Of a DNA stretch of 64,000 bases, positions 51,218 to 63,956 are shown in pieces. The stretch covers positions 5,605,814 to 5,669,813 of the forward strand of contig NZ_CP118164.1 of NCBI RefSeq assembly GCF_028748185.1, written 5' to 3'. This stretch comes from Bremerella sp. P1 (lineage in GTDB: Bacteria; Planctomycetota; Planctomycetia; Pirellulales; Pirellulaceae). A program made the position numbers and the translations under genes. The notes under the pieces are model-generated. The model was not told the DNA's origin and did no database searches. It saw only the letters and a program-made list of their open reading frames with translations. Every line of letters starts with the position of its first letter. Position 1 is the first letter of the stretch.

Positions 51218-51843
51218 CAGATCAATTCCTCGGTTTGCGAATCCTGGAAGTGCTTGATCAATTCCTGGACTTGAGCTTTTGGTATCGCCAGGGTATCGGC
51301 GAGGTGATTAAATGCTCGATCTTGGGAAGGCGTCATCTCGCCGGCGGCGGTCATCACCTTGTAGGCCAGTTTAAGAACCAAGGCGCGGCCATGTCCCGAA
51401 AGTCCTTCGACCAGGCCACCGACGAACATACTTAGCGTAACCCGCGATTCTGCGGCCATTTTGATTTCCTGGTCGAGAGTCGAGTCCGCGACCGGCAGCC
51501 CTGTGAGTTCCATGTATTGCTTTTTGATTTCGGCTCGTTCGAAGCGATCGACTTCCTCGTCGGCAAGGGCTGCGACGATCATCACCCGCAGCATCTGCTG
51601 CATGGTCTGGGCCTTTTCTTGTTCCGGGTCGTAGTTCCAGACTTCTTCGGCAAAGTTCCCGCCACACGAATGACACTCGACGTAGCGTCCGCGAGATCCC
51701 ATGGGAATCAAGGGGATGAAATAGAGGGTGAAGAACGTGCGGACATTCTTCAGGCTGCCGTCGCGTTTGGTACGGCACTGCGGGCAATTGAAATGATTGC
51801 TTTCTTCCGTCGAAGCAATTCCCCGGGTACCAAAGATGATCAT
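51217..51843 (-). CDS. Zinc-ribbon plus TerB-like protein
   Basis: 208 residues. An N-terminal zinc ribbon with C20, C23, C57 and C60 (NCPQCRTKRDG...VECHSCGGNF) flanks a hydrophobic stretch (TFFTLYFIPLIPMG). It is followed by an all-helical domain (about 75-190) with the TerB pattern QQMLRVMIVAALADEEVDRFERAEIKK and a second acidic LKLAYKVMTAAGEMTPSQDRAFNHLAD, which could bind a metal. TerB-like domains occur in tellurite-resistance and stress-envelope contexts; a specific role here is unknown. It is the first gene of a two-gene unit with the ICMT-like gene, coupled by overlapping stop and start. Confidence 0.72.
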   Translation of the reverse strand: MIIFGTRGIASTEESNHFNCPQCRTKRDGSLKNVRTFFTLYFIPLIPMGSRGRYVECHSCGGNFAEEVWNYDPEQEKAQTMQQMLRVMIVAALADEEVDRFERAEIKKQYMELTGLPVADSTLDQEIKMAAESRVTLSMFVGGLVEGLSGHGRALVLKLAYKVMTAAGEMTPSQDRAFNHLADTLAIPKAQVQELIKHFQDSQTEELI

Positions 51844-52101
51844 GGACAGAGTCCTTTATGAAGCGAAGAGGAGGATAGGAATGGGTCGCCAATGGGAGAT
51901 CAGACTAGTCGGCCGTGAGGATAAGTGGGGTGCCAAAAAGTGGTGCTTATTAGACCTTCTGGAGAGGGGCACGTCAAGCAATTCTGGGCGGATTAATGCG
52001 AGGTGAAAACCCGAAGAACTTCTCTTCTAGTCATTGCCCGATATCTGCTAGGATCTCGCCCCGTACTCGTCTGCAGGGGCTGATTCCAAGGAAGTCTTTC
52101 A

Positions 52102-54570
52102 ATGTCAAAACCGCGCTTCGGATCCATCAAACGCTTTCGTGGCTATAAGCCGAAATTTGACCGCCTCGAGGAACGCCAAGTACTTAGCGGCATGGGCTTG
52201 GTTGATGGATTATCTGCTTTGGAAGATCCTGGCCATGACGAAGATTACGATTGCTTTGGTAACGAGCTGCATGCCCTGCCGATGCCCAGTCTCGAATTCA
52301 GCGTCGCTGATGCAACGGCACCTGGAACGAATGAATCGAGTGCTCCGATTGCTGCGGACGCTCCCCTTTCGGAAACGTTCCTCCTGAACAGCAATCCTGG
52401 AGCTGCCCATACCATCTATCTCGATTTCGATGGGCATACGACCAGTGGGACATCTTGGAATAATGCTTTTGAAGGCGGCAATGACTTCGTGACACCGGAG
52501 TACGACTTCAGTGGCGATGCCGGATTCAGCGACGCTGAATTGCAACGTATTCAATACATTTGGCAGCGCGTCGCCGAAGACTTCGCCCCGTTTGACGTGA
52601 ACGTGACCACCCAAGACCCTGGCACCGATGCATTGATTCGTAGCGGTTCGGGCGATACCGCTTGGGGTGTCCGCGTGGTGATCGGTGGAGATGGCACATG
52701 GTACAAGTCAGGTGTTGGCGGTGTGGCTTATCTCAACTCTTTTAATTGGAGCAGCGACACGCCTGTTTACGTCTTCGAAAATAATCTTGGCAACGGACAC
52801 GAAAAGTACACCGCCGAAGCGATTAGCCATGAAGCTGGCCACGCCCTGGGACTTTCGCACGATGGAAACACTTCAAGTGCCTATTACCAAGGCCACGGAA
52901 GTGGCGAAACGGGTTGGGCTCCGATCATGGGGGTCGGCTACTACAGGAACTTAACGCAATGGAGTCAGGGCGAATACTCCGGAGCCAACAACCTGCAAGA
53001 TGACTTGGCAATCATCACAGGCTCGAATGGATTTGGGTATCGCGCTGACGACCATGGCGATGCGTCCGGTGCAGCGACGGAAATCACTGTCACCGGAGAT
53101 TCGGTGAGTGGATCCGGAATCATCGAAACGAACACCGATGTCGACGTCTTTACTTTTTTCTCAGGTACGGGGCAGATCGATCTTTCTATTCTGCCTGCGG
53201 CACGAGGGGCAAATCTTGACGTCTTGGCAGAATTGTATGACTCGTTCGGAGAGCTAGTCGCAAGTAGCAATCCACTTTCATCGCTATCGAGTCAACTTAG
53301 CCTCGCAGTTGACGCAGGGCAGTACTTTCTGCATGTCAGTGGTGTCGGTGAGGGAGATCCGCTGAGTACCGGCTACAGCGACTACGGCAGTCTCGGGCAG
53401 TACACGATTAGTGGCTCGGTCGTGGGCGTCACAGGTAGCGATAGCCTGTCCATCGCTGCAGTTACCCCGCAGAAGGTAGAAGGCGATAGTGGCACGACTG
53501 AGTTTTCGTTCCAAGTGACGCGTAGCGGTGATGCTTCTACTGTGAGCAGTGTCAATTGGAACGTCGTGGGCATTGGAGCCGACGCTTCTGATTTCGTCGG
53601 AGGCGTCTACCCGGGTGGTACTCTTCAGTTCGCTGAGGGCGAAACGGTTAAGACGATCACCGTGTCGGTTCAAGGAGACACCGATGTCGAGGGCAACGAG
53701 TCGTTTAGCGTTCAACTCTCGGGGGCATCGACGGGAACACTGCTCGCAGCCAGTTCCGCTTCGGCCACGATTCTGAACGATGATGTGCCACCGGGAGTTA
53801 CCGTTTCACCGACCAGTGGATTGACGACCAGTGAGAATGGCGACTCGGCCTCGTTCTCGGTTGTTTTGGATACGCAACCAACGGCCGATGTTGTCATTAC
53901 CGTGACATCGTTGGATACCACGGAAGGAACGGTTGATAAATCGACGCTAACGTTTACACCATCTAACTGGGATCAGGCACAAGTCGTTACCGTTACAGGT
54001 GTCGATGATGCCGAACAGGACAATCAGCAGACTTACATGATTTCCTTAAGTGTCGCATCGAGCAGTGACAATTCCTACGACGGCCTCGACGTCGACGATG
54101 TAACTGTGACCAATGACGACAACGAGAGCAAAGGCAAAGGAAACTCCGGTACCAAGGGAGGCGGCGGTGGCGGAGGCGGTGGAGGTAAAGGCGGCGGCAA
54201 GGGAGGAGGTACGAAGCCTGGTAAGGGGAATGCCAATATTGAAGCCCTTGGGATTATGCTCGCATCGGATCTCACGAGTACCGACTCGAACACCGAAGAG
54301 ACTGAGGGTTGGATTTTGGTGCCTAACAGCGCCACAGCAGAGCAGGGCACTCACCAAACTGGTGGCGAGGACCATGCGAAATGGGAGGAACACCGTCCTG
54401 ACGTTGTCCATGAACTGGCGGTGAACCGTCCAACCAACGAAGATCTCATCGAGATTCTAGCAACCGCTCATCAACGGTCGTCTGCAACAGGAAACCCAAC
54501 TGCCAGCGGTCCATCGTCGTCTGACTTACTTGATCAGGCACTTTGCGAGATCTTAGAAGGCGGATTGTAA
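52102..54570 (+). CDS. Secreted metzincin-type metalloprotease with PPC and Calx-beta domains
   Basis: 822 residues. The start carries RLEERQVLS at 21-29, matching the LEPR-type N-terminal signal of planctomycete surface proteins; there is no classical hydrophobic signal. A protease domain follows with HEAGHALGLSHD at 243-254, the metzincin zinc motif, and the Met-turn candidate M276 (APIMGVGYY), as in reprolysin-like enzymes. Around 325-440 is a pre-peptidase C-terminal (PPC) beta-sandwich (DVDVFTFFSGTGQIDLSILPA). Two Calx-beta-like repeats (about 445-555 and 560-680) end in ATILNDD and VTVTNDD. A Gly/Lys-run linker follows (about 683-708), then an unrecognised tail. Probably an extracellular, calcium-stabilised peptidase. 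Confidence 0.85.
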   Translation: MSKPRFGSIKRFRGYKPKFDRLEERQVLSGMGLVDGLSALEDPGHDEDYDCFGNELHALPMPSLEFSVADATAPGTNESSAPIAADAPLSETFLLNSNPGAAHTIYLDFDGHTTSGTSWNNAFEGGNDFVTPEYDFSGDAGFSDAELQRIQYIWQRVAEDFAPFDVNVTTQDPGTDALIRSGSGDTAWGVRVVIGGDGTWYKSGVGGVAYLNSFNWSSDTPVYVFENNLGNGHEKYTAEAISHEAGHALGLSHDGNTSSAYYQGHGSGETGWAPIMGVGYYRNLTQWSQGEYSGANNLQDDLAIITGSNGFGYRADDHGDASGAATEITVTGDSVSGSGIIETNTDVDVFTFFSGTGQIDLSILPAARGANLDVLAELYDSFGELVASSNPLSSLSSQLSLAVDAGQYFLHVSGVGEGDPLSTGYSDYGSLGQYTISGSVVGVTGSDSLSIAAVTPQKVEGDSGTTEFSFQVTRSGDASTVSSVNWNVVGIGADASDFVGGVYPGGTLQFAEGETVKTITVSVQGDTDVEGNESFSVQLSGASTGTLLAASSASATILNDDVPPGVTVSPTSGLTTSENGDSASFSVVLDTQPTADVVITVTSLDTTEGTVDKSTLTFTPSNWDQAQVVTVTGVDDAEQDNQQTYMISLSVASSSDNSYDGLDVDDVTVTNDDNESKGKGNSGTKGGGGGGGGGGKGGGKGGGTKPGKGNANIEALGIMLASDLTSTDSNTEETEGWILVPNSATAEQGTHQTGGEDHAKWEEHRPDVVHELAVNRPTNEDLIEILATAHQRSSATGNPTASGPSSSDLLDQALCEILEGGL

Positions 54571-54630
54571 GTTCGTGAGAATGGGCTTCAAGATATCTTG
54601 GATTCGTCTCATGAACTCGATTTCGACATG

Positions 54631-54663
54631 AGCAGCCTAGCCAGTTAACGCGGTTAGGCTGCT
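54631..54663 (+). terminator. Terminator hairpin after the metalloprotease gene
   Basis: AGCAGCCTAGCC and GGTTAGGCTGCT form a 12-bp stem with one G-T pair and a 9-base loop. The following ATGTTGTTA is T-rich but not a clean run. It lies between convergent genes. Confidence 0.65.
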
Positions 54664-54767
54664 ATGTTGTTACCACTGGCTGTGGTCTTTGCTATCCCAT
54701 TCCATGATCGCGATCGGAAGTAACTTTCGCTGGACGAATACTTGAAATCGGTCGCTTAAGAACTGGT

Positions 54768-56147
54768 TTAATTCGTGGAGCCCAGCTTCAGTCGATGCTC
54801 GTCGATATCTGCCAGTGTGGACTTTGCTTGCTGCCGTAGACGGTCAACGACCCGCGGATGGGAATCGCTAACGTCGCTCGTTTCGCCCTGATCGTTTTCC
54901 AGATCAAACAGCAGTGGGTTGTCCATCGTTACGTCGGCCTTGCCATCCAGCTGGTCGCCCCCAAATTGCAGTTTCCAGTTCCCGCTGCGAATGGCCCGCG
55001 GTTGGCCCCAGCCATGCCAGTAGAGTAGTTGGCTGCGTCCCTGCTCGACTGAGGGATCGACCAAGGTATTCCATAAGTTTTCGCCATCGATCTTTTGGGC
55101 CTCGTCAGGCACGTTCAGCTCAATGCCGCAAGCCTGGGTGAGCGTCGGAAAGAGGTCGATTGCCGACACGATGGCATCGCATGTTTGCCCTGCCTTGATA
55201 ACGCCTGGGTAGCTAATGATGCCAGGCACGCGGGTACCTCCCTCCAAGGCGGACCATTTGCGACCAGCAAAGGGCCCAGCGCTGGCATCTTTCTTTTGCA
55301 GTCCTTCAGGACCATTGTCGGAGATGAATATGACGATCGTGTTTTCCTGTATTCCGCGCTGTTCGAGGGCGGCAAGGATTTCGCCGATGCGGTGATCGAG
55401 TTCTTCCACCACTTTCACGTAAGAGGGAGCATCGGTGCGCTTTTCCCAATCTGGGTGCGCCTCGGCAGGGAAGTGTGGGGCCGTGAACGGGAGATATAGG
55501 AACCAGGGCTCATCTGACTCGGTGTTGATAATTCGAATCGCCTCCTGGGTGAACGTTTCGGTTAGCCGCCGATTGTCGAAATCCTTCTGCACGAGTTGGC
55601 CGCCTCGATACATGTCGCGACCCTGATTGTTACTGGCTTCGATATAGTACGACTCGTCAAACCCTTGATGCATGGGACGTAGCTTGCCACCGCCGATGTG
55701 CCACTTGCCTGTCATCGCCGTGCGATACCCGGCCGCCTGAAAAGCTTCCGCCATGGTGTAAACCTGGGGGGACATACCCAGCGACCATTTGATGCGGTGC
55801 CCCAGGACACCTCCATTCCAACCGAGTCGGCTGGGGTAAGAACCTGACAAGAGGGCCATCCGTGAGGGAGTGCAAACGGAAGCGCCAGCATAGAAACTTG
55901 TCAGGCGCATGCCGTCTTCGGCCAGCTGATCGAGGTTGGGGGTTTCGATGGTCTCGCTGCCATAGCAGGAAAGGTCGCCATAGCCGATGTCGTCGGCCAT
56001 CATCAACAAAACATTGGGACGCACCTTGGCTGATAAAGTCTGGTCTGCAACGGCGAGGCGAAGTGTTCCATGGTTAGCGAAAGCCACAAGCAGAATCACA
56101 CCGAAGTAGAGCAATTGTTGACGTACTGCAGTATTCAATATTTCCAT
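54768..56147 (-). CDS. Secreted sulfatase (formylglycine type)
   Basis: 459 residues, arylsulfatase family. An N-terminal hydrophobic segment (about 10-34, QQLLYFGVILLVAFANHG...LAVA) should export it. The active-site signature C92-T-P-S-R (ASVCTPSRMALLSG) provides the cysteine converted to formylglycine. Metal ligands are in NVLLMMADDIGYGDLSCYG (D51-D52) and FISDNGPEG, and the substrate-side GKWHIGG is present. Planctomycetes encode large numbers of such enzymes to desulfate algal polysaccharides, but the substrate of this one cannot be read from sequence. No anaerobic or aerobic maturase gene lies in the window. The gene is followed upstream by the MBL-fold gene on the same strand (gap 47 bases). 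Confidence 0.93.
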   Translation of the reverse strand: MEILNTAVRQQLLYFGVILLVAFANHGTLRLAVADQTLSAKVRPNVLLMMADDIGYGDLSCYGSETIETPNLDQLAEDGMRLTSFYAGASVCTPSRMALLSGSYPSRLGWNGGVLGHRIKWSLGMSPQVYTMAEAFQAAGYRTAMTGKWHIGGGKLRPMHQGFDESYYIEASNNQGRDMYRGGQLVQKDFDNRRLTETFTQEAIRIINTESDEPWFLYLPFTAPHFPAEAHPDWEKRTDAPSYVKVVEELDHRIGEILAALEQRGIQENTIVIFISDNGPEGLQKKDASAGPFAGRKWSALEGGTRVPGIISYPGVIKAGQTCDAIVSAIDLFPTLTQACGIELNVPDEAQKIDGENLWNTLVDPSVEQGRSQLLYWHGWGQPRAIRSGNWKLQFGGDQLDGKADVTMDNPLLFDLENDQGETSDVSDSHPRVVDRLRQQAKSTLADIDEHRLKLGSTN

Positions 56148-56194
56148 CTCTTTTCCTCGATTGCGAGTCGCTATAAAGCACTAGCGATCTTCGG

Positions 56195-58144
56195 CTACTC
56201 GGTAGGCTCTCGACCAACCAGGAAGTCAAACCACTGGCCGTAGTGTTTCCCGTCCAGTTCGATATCCAAGGGGACGATCTGAAGGTCGGCTTTGTCGTCC
56301 GATAGAGTGCCCGAGATGGTCACTTCGTACGACTGCCGGCTTTTTGCAGGGACCGTTCCTTTCAAGATGGCTGGCTCAGCCGCTATTCCATCTGGAAGGA
56401 TCAGCTTCACGCGGTGCTGTTGTGGTTGATCTCGAAAGTTGCGCACCGTGATCGTGACTTTCTGCGGGCTACCTTCACCCAGGTTCACTCGGTAGGGATA
56501 AGCCGATACCCAGTAGGGATCGAACAGGTATTCGTAGTCCTTTTCCGGCAACATCTCATGGTAGAGGGCAGCCATCTCTTTTGCCCAGTTGTGGTACCGC
56601 TGAAGAATTCCCTGCGGTTCAGGCATCACGTAGCCATGGGCGGCCAAGACGATATCCGGCTTCAAGTCGATCAGGTACTTGCTGCCCAGGATGTGACCTT
56701 CCTCGAGAATGGCGCTGTTCCGCGCCACAACGCAGTCGTGTGCGGTTTGGCTTTCGTCTCGCGGGTCGCCAAAAAGGTTGTCACCGGTAAACGCGATACG
56801 CTTGCCATCAATATCCAACCATAGGCAACAGCCGAATTCGGTTTGGCCAGGCAGCCAGTCGACTTGAATCTTGTAGCCTTCCCAGTCGATCACTTCGCCG
56901 TCAGTAAAGCCTTTGTCGATGGGCATCCCGTCGAAGCCGTCGCCATAGGCGGACACCAAGGCCGCGTAGTCGTACTTCCGTGGGTTCTCACAGCGATCAA
57001 CGATCTTATCGAGCGTCCAGGCCTTGGCTCCATACTTTTCCTTAAGCAGCGGACCATGCAGGAAGTGATCGCCGTGCATGTGGGAAATCCAGAACGCGTC
57101 GACTTGCTTCAGGCCCTTGTGCTGCCGGAGGCCAAGGATAACTTCTTCGAGTACCGCCTTGGGAAATAGCCCGCAGTCGAGAATCAGCCCATGCCCGCTA
57201 TCGGAAACAATCATGTAGAAGTTTCGGCCCTGGAACTCATCATTCAGCTTGTACAGATGGGGCGTGACTTGATTCAGGTGAGGAATCTCAGTCGGCTTGG
57301 AGATGCGGTCACGTTTGTCCGGGTCTTTGTCGAAGACGGGATAACCACGAATGTAGGCAGCGCGAAAGGTTTCGATTCGTTCTCGATACGTTTTCAGCTG
57401 AGTGGTCGCATGGTGAATGACCGGGCCCTGGATTGGAAGCATGACATGGATTTCTTCCTCGAGGAGGCGATCGACGGACGTTGCCAGGGCGTCGATCCCT
57501 TTCGCGAAGCCGTAATCCCACTCGGAGTCAAACCAGGTGGTAAAACGAGAGCTGTCATGCATGAGTCCCCCAGTTACCGCGACCGTGTGATCTCCTTTCG
57601 TGACGAGATAGGTCATCTCGCCAGGGGAATGCCCTGGTGTCACGAGGCACCGAATGTGGTAGCCGTGCCAGATGAACTCGGCGTTGTCTTCCAGAGGTTG
57701 TGCCATAGGTATCGGGCGTTGCGGCGGGCGAGCGTAACTGGCACCGTAGACAGAATACTGGTCACCTAATTTTGGATACCACTTGCGAAAGCTCGTGGGT
57801 GACTGAAGAATTTCCGCTTCGATCTCAGAAGTGGCGACTTTGGTCACGTCGGTGTCAACGCGAGCAAACCCTTGCAGGGTTTCGCGGTGGTGATTGTTCA
57901 GAAGAATCTTCTCAACGCGCCCAACGCCGATCTGCGGGAGAAGATCGAAGACCTGGCCGTTGCCGACGTTGATCAGCAAGGCGCTGCCGCCGTGCTTGAG
58001 GATGTAAACGTTGCACGTATCGGAGGATTGGTAGAGGTCCGGAAACATCTCCGGTAGCGGCTGTGATAACCCCTGCGGTAGAGGAACGGCCAGGCAGGAT
58101 GCCGTCAACCAAAAGGAAAGCAGGAGACCCAGAAGCTTCTTCAT
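56195..58144 (-). CDS. Exported protein with two metallo-beta-lactamase-fold domains
   Basis: 649 residues from the ATG at 58144 (MKKLLGLLLSFWLTASCLA, signal peptide). An upstream TTG at 58174 is less likely. Two MBL domains are in tandem. The first (about 25-270) has a degenerate signature NNHHRETLQG in place of HxHxDH, though PGHSPGEMTY and GGLMHD remain. The second (about 295-520) has the full HMHGDHFLHG, later H-bearing WLPGQTEFGC and TGDNLFGD, and AHGYVMPEPQ. A C-terminal beta domain (about 560-649) ends the protein. The class is hydrolase-like (e.g. lactonase, thioesterase or alkylsulfatase relatives), with substrate unknown. It lies directly upstream of the sulfatase, so co-expression is likely. 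Confidence 0.82.
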   Translation of the reverse strand: MKKLLGLLLSFWLTASCLAVPLPQGLSQPLPEMFPDLYQSSDTCNVYILKHGGSALLINVGNGQVFDLLPQIGVGRVEKILLNNHHRETLQGFARVDTDVTKVATSEIEAEILQSPTSFRKWYPKLGDQYSVYGASYARPPQRPIPMAQPLEDNAEFIWHGYHIRCLVTPGHSPGEMTYLVTKGDHTVAVTGGLMHDSSRFTTWFDSEWDYGFAKGIDALATSVDRLLEEEIHVMLPIQGPVIHHATTQLKTYRERIETFRAAYIRGYPVFDKDPDKRDRISKPTEIPHLNQVTPHLYKLNDEFQGRNFYMIVSDSGHGLILDCGLFPKAVLEEVILGLRQHKGLKQVDAFWISHMHGDHFLHGPLLKEKYGAKAWTLDKIVDRCENPRKYDYAALVSAYGDGFDGMPIDKGFTDGEVIDWEGYKIQVDWLPGQTEFGCCLWLDIDGKRIAFTGDNLFGDPRDESQTAHDCVVARNSAILEEGHILGSKYLIDLKPDIVLAAHGYVMPEPQGILQRYHNWAKEMAALYHEMLPEKDYEYLFDPYWVSAYPYRVNLGEGSPQKVTITVRNFRDQPQQHRVKLILPDGIAAEPAILKGTVPAKSRQSYEVTISGTLSDDKADLQIVPLDIELDGKHYGQWFDFLVGREPTE

Positions 58145-58261
58145 GATGCAGCTCACTTGCAGGAACAAACGCAAAAACCAGTTCTGCTTGCATCTTGTTT
58201 TAGCAGAACTGGTTCCTGGCTGTCCAAACTTGTCTGAGAGCTAGAGCGAAGAAGTATTCAC

Positions 58262-60997
<2,736 letters not shown>

Positions 60998-61202
60998 AAA
61001 TCTCCCATCGAGTAGGCACCAATATGCCTACAAAAGTTGCTAAACGTGCGCACAAATAATGCTGATCGCCGTCATCCTGACGGTCGTCGACCGTATCTTA
61101 TCAATGTCGAAAATTAATATGCGAATCCTATTCCCAATTTACCGAAAGATCGGCGAATTTCTGGATGACATAAGAGATTGCGGATAGCAGCAGGTGGGCC
61201 CG

Positions 61203-63956
61203 CTAGGGGAGTGTTTGGCGACCTTCGACGATCTGAGATGCTTCCCCGAAGAGCGTATCGATCTGGTTTCGCAGCTGCTGAGAGAGTTTCGTCGCCTGCT
61301 CGATAGCATTGTGTTGGGCTGCCTTTTCAATTTGCAAGGCAGTTTCACCCGCCTCTGTAGGCCCAATAATGCGTAGTGATCCGACCACCGTATGAGCAGA
61401 CCGATGAATCGCTTCGGTATTGCTTTCCTCGATCGCCTTGTCCAGGGAATTCAACAGTTCAGGCGTTTCTTCCAGGAAGAGGTGTAGCAGATCGAAGAAC
61501 AGGTCCTTGTCACCGTCACACGCTCGTAGCGCGTGCGACCAGTCGATCTGCGGTTCAGTCGCGGAAGGATTAGAGTCTACCTGAGCCTTGGCGGGCTCTT
61601 CTGCGGAAAAGAACTCGGCAATGGCCTGATGCAGCTCCTGAATCCGTAGCGGTTTGGATGTGTAGCCATCCATGCCGGATTCCAGGCATTTTTCGCGATC
61701 ACCAGCCAGTGCATGGGCAGTCATGGCGATGATCGGAACGTGTCCGCCCTCTTCTTTTTCACGTTCTCGGATGGCCTGCGTTGCCTGGAGGCCGTCCATC
61801 TCAGGCATCTGCACATCCATCACAATCAAATCGAAATCTCCGCGCTCCCAGTGCTCTACGGCTTGCTTGCCCGATTCAGCGAGCGTTACGTCGTGTCCCC
61901 ACTTCTGCAGCAGGGCAATGGCCAGACGTTGATTGGCTCGGTTGTCTTCTGCCAACAAGACTTTCAGGGGGCGAATCTTCGGCAGGCCGCCGATCGATTT
62001 GACTTCGTTCTCATCCTCAGGCGAGGCAACGCCGAGGGCCACGATGATGGCATCGAACAACTCGGATTGTTTCACCGGCTTCATCAGGAACGAACTGATT
62101 CGCAGGTCTTCGCACCGCTTGCGCGTGGTGGGGCGTTCGGAAGAACTTAAGACGATGACGAGAATGTCTTTCAAGTTGGGAATATCACGCGTTGCCGCGA
62201 TCAGGTCGATGCCATCCTTGCCAGGCATCTCGACATCGGTCAGCAGCAGTGCGTGTGGATCGCCAACGGAATACGCTTCTTTCAGAAGCATGAGACCTTC
62301 TTCCGCATCGGCAGCAAGCTGCGTTCGCATGCCCCAGCTTCGTGCGATCTCGTCCAGAATAGTGCGGTTGGTCGCGTTGTCGTCCACGATCAACACACGC
62401 GTACCTTGAATGCGGGCCGCTGCCCGAGGGTGCGGAATCCGATCGGCTCGAGTGACCGGGAAGGGAGCGGTAAAGTGGAACGAACTACCTTCGCCGACGT
62501 TACTTTCAACCCAAATCTTTCCACCCATGAGATCGACGAGTCGGGCACAAATGGCCAGCCCCAGTCCCGTTCCACCGTACTGGCGAGTCGAACCGGTGTC
62601 GGCCTGTTCAAAGGCTTCGAAGATCGTGCCCAGCTTGTGATCTGGGATACCGATGCCGGTGTCACGGATTTCGAAGTGGAGATCAACGTTGCCGTTATCT
62701 CTCGAATCGACCGACACGTCGAAGTCAATTTCACCCTGTTCGGTGAACTTGATCGCATTGCCAACCAGGTTCACGATAATCTGTCGAAGGCGGTGCGGGT
62801 CTCCTTCGATCACGGCCGGTACATCCGATTCAAAGTGGCAGGTCAGTTCCAAGCCGTTGCCGCCGGCTCGGACGCCGAGTGGCTTCATCATGTCGCCAAC
62901 TGTTTCGCGAAGATCGAACGGTTTGCTGACCAGGTCAAGCTTACCGGCTTCGATCTTAGAGAAGTCGAGAATGTCATTAATGACCGACAGCAGCGACTCG
63001 CCTGACTCGTGCACCATCTTCAAATAGTCACGCTGCGTCTGCGTGAGAGACGTATCGAGCAACAGTTCGGCCATACCAATGACCGCATTAAGCGGCGTAC
63101 GAATCTCGTGACTCATATTCGCGAGAAACTCGCTCTTGGCACGGTTGGCCTCTTCGGCGGCGTCCTTCGCCTTCAAAAGCGCTTCGACGGCCATTTGGCG
63201 TTCGGTGACATCCCAAAAGATGGCCTGGGTACCGACAATTTTGCCGTGAGCATCGCGGATGGGAGACTTGATGACCTCGACCCACGAAGTGTGACCATCG
63301 GTCGTGTTGACTTCGATATCGCGGAACTGTTTTCCGGACTCGGATACCTTGCGGTCGTCTTCACGAAACTTTTCTGCAACGTCGGGCGGCGAGAGGTCGA
63401 AGTCGGTTTTGCCCAGAATGTCTTCGACCACGTGGCCGGTGAATTCGCTGTACGCCTCGTTAGCAAAGATGAACCTTCCGTCGAGGTCTTTCTGCAGGAC
63501 GCAAACGGGAAGTGAATTGACGAGACCACGGTAGCGGGCCTCCGAGTTCTCGAGCGTCGATTCGACCAATTGACGATGGGTACGTTCAATCGCGTAGCGG
63601 ACACACCGCGTAAGAGAATCAGGGTCGACATTCGATTTGGGGAGGCAGTCTTGCGCCCCATCCTTAATGGCCTTGGCAGCTAAGTCGCGATCGACTCGGT
63701 CGGAAAGCACCACGACCGGCAGATGAGGTGACTTGGCATGCAGCGACCGGATGGTTTCCAAGCCGTGGCTGTCTGGTAAATCGAGATCAAGCAAAATGAC
63801 ATCGATCTGCCCCTCGGCTAGTCTCGCGAGACCTGAATCCAGACGATCCTCGTGCACAACCGAGAAGTTCTCTTCAGCTTCGCGGAGGTAACGCTCGACC
63901 AGCCCAGCTTCTTTGGGTGAGTCTTCGATTAGGAGAATGCGGATATTTTCAGGCAT
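61203..63956 (-). CDS. Hybrid sensor histidine kinase (REC-PAS-HisKA-HATPase-REC-REC-Hpt)
   Basis: 917 residues from the ATG at 63956 ([13 protein letters not shown]); an ATG at 63968 adds four residues but abuts the purine-rich GGGGAAGG, leaving no spacing. Order: receiver REC1 (phospho-acceptor D57), PAS (about 150-265), HisKA with H283 in [15 protein letters not shown], HATPase, REC2 ([12 protein letters not shown]), REC3 ([13 protein letters not shown]) and a C-terminal Hpt domain with H855 in SAHTVVGS. Most Hpt domains have Lys or Leu-Lys after the histidine (HTLKG); here it is Val-Val. No membrane segment is present, so the sensor is cytosolic. No cognate DNA-binding regulator is in the window. 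Confidence 0.92.
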   Translation of the reverse strand: MPENIRILLIEDSPKEAGLVERYLREAEENFSVVHEDRLDSGLARLAEGQIDVILLDLDLPDSHGLETIRSLHAKSPHLPVVVLSDRVDRDLAAKAIKDGAQDCLPKSNVDPDSLTRCVRYAIERTHRQLVESTLENSEARYRGLVNSLPVCVLQKDLDGRFIFANEAYSEFTGHVVEDILGKTDFDLSPPDVAEKFREDDRKVSESGKQFRDIEVNTTDGHTSWVEVIKSPIRDAHGKIVGTQAIFWDVTERQMAVEALLKAKDAAEEANRAKSEFLANMSHEIRTPLNAVIGMAELLLDTSLTQTQRDYLKMVHESGESLLSVINDILDFSKIEAGKLDLVSKPFDLRETVGDMMKPLGVRAGGNGLELTCHFESDVPAVIEGDPHRLRQIIVNLVGNAIKFTEQGEIDFDVSVDSRDNGNVDLHFEIRDTGIGIPDHKLGTIFEAFEQADTGSTRQYGGTGLGLAICARLVDLMGGKIWVESNVGEGSSFHFTAPFPVTRADRIPHPRAAARIQGTRVLIVDDNATNRTILDEIARSWGMRTQLAADAEEGLMLLKEAYSVGDPHALLLTDVEMPGKDGIDLIAATRDIPNLKDILVIVLSSSERPTTRKRCEDLRISSFLMKPVKQSELFDAIIVALGVASPEDENEVKSIGGLPKIRPLKVLLAEDNRANQRLAIALLQKWGHDVTLAESGKQAVEHWERGDFDLIVMDVQMPEMDGLQATQAIREREKEEGGHVPIIAMTAHALAGDREKCLESGMDGYTSKPLRIQELHQAIAEFFSAEEPAKAQVDSNPSATEPQIDWSHALRACDGDKDLFFDLLHLFLEETPELLNSLDKAIEESNTEAIHRSAHTVVGSLRIIGPTEAGETALQIEKAAQHNAIEQATKLSQQLRNQIDTLFGEASQIVEGRQTLP

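Noticed and set aside
51797-52006. 69-codon frame before the metalloprotease gene
   Set aside because: It overlaps the TerB-like gene's start, and its composition does not look coding.
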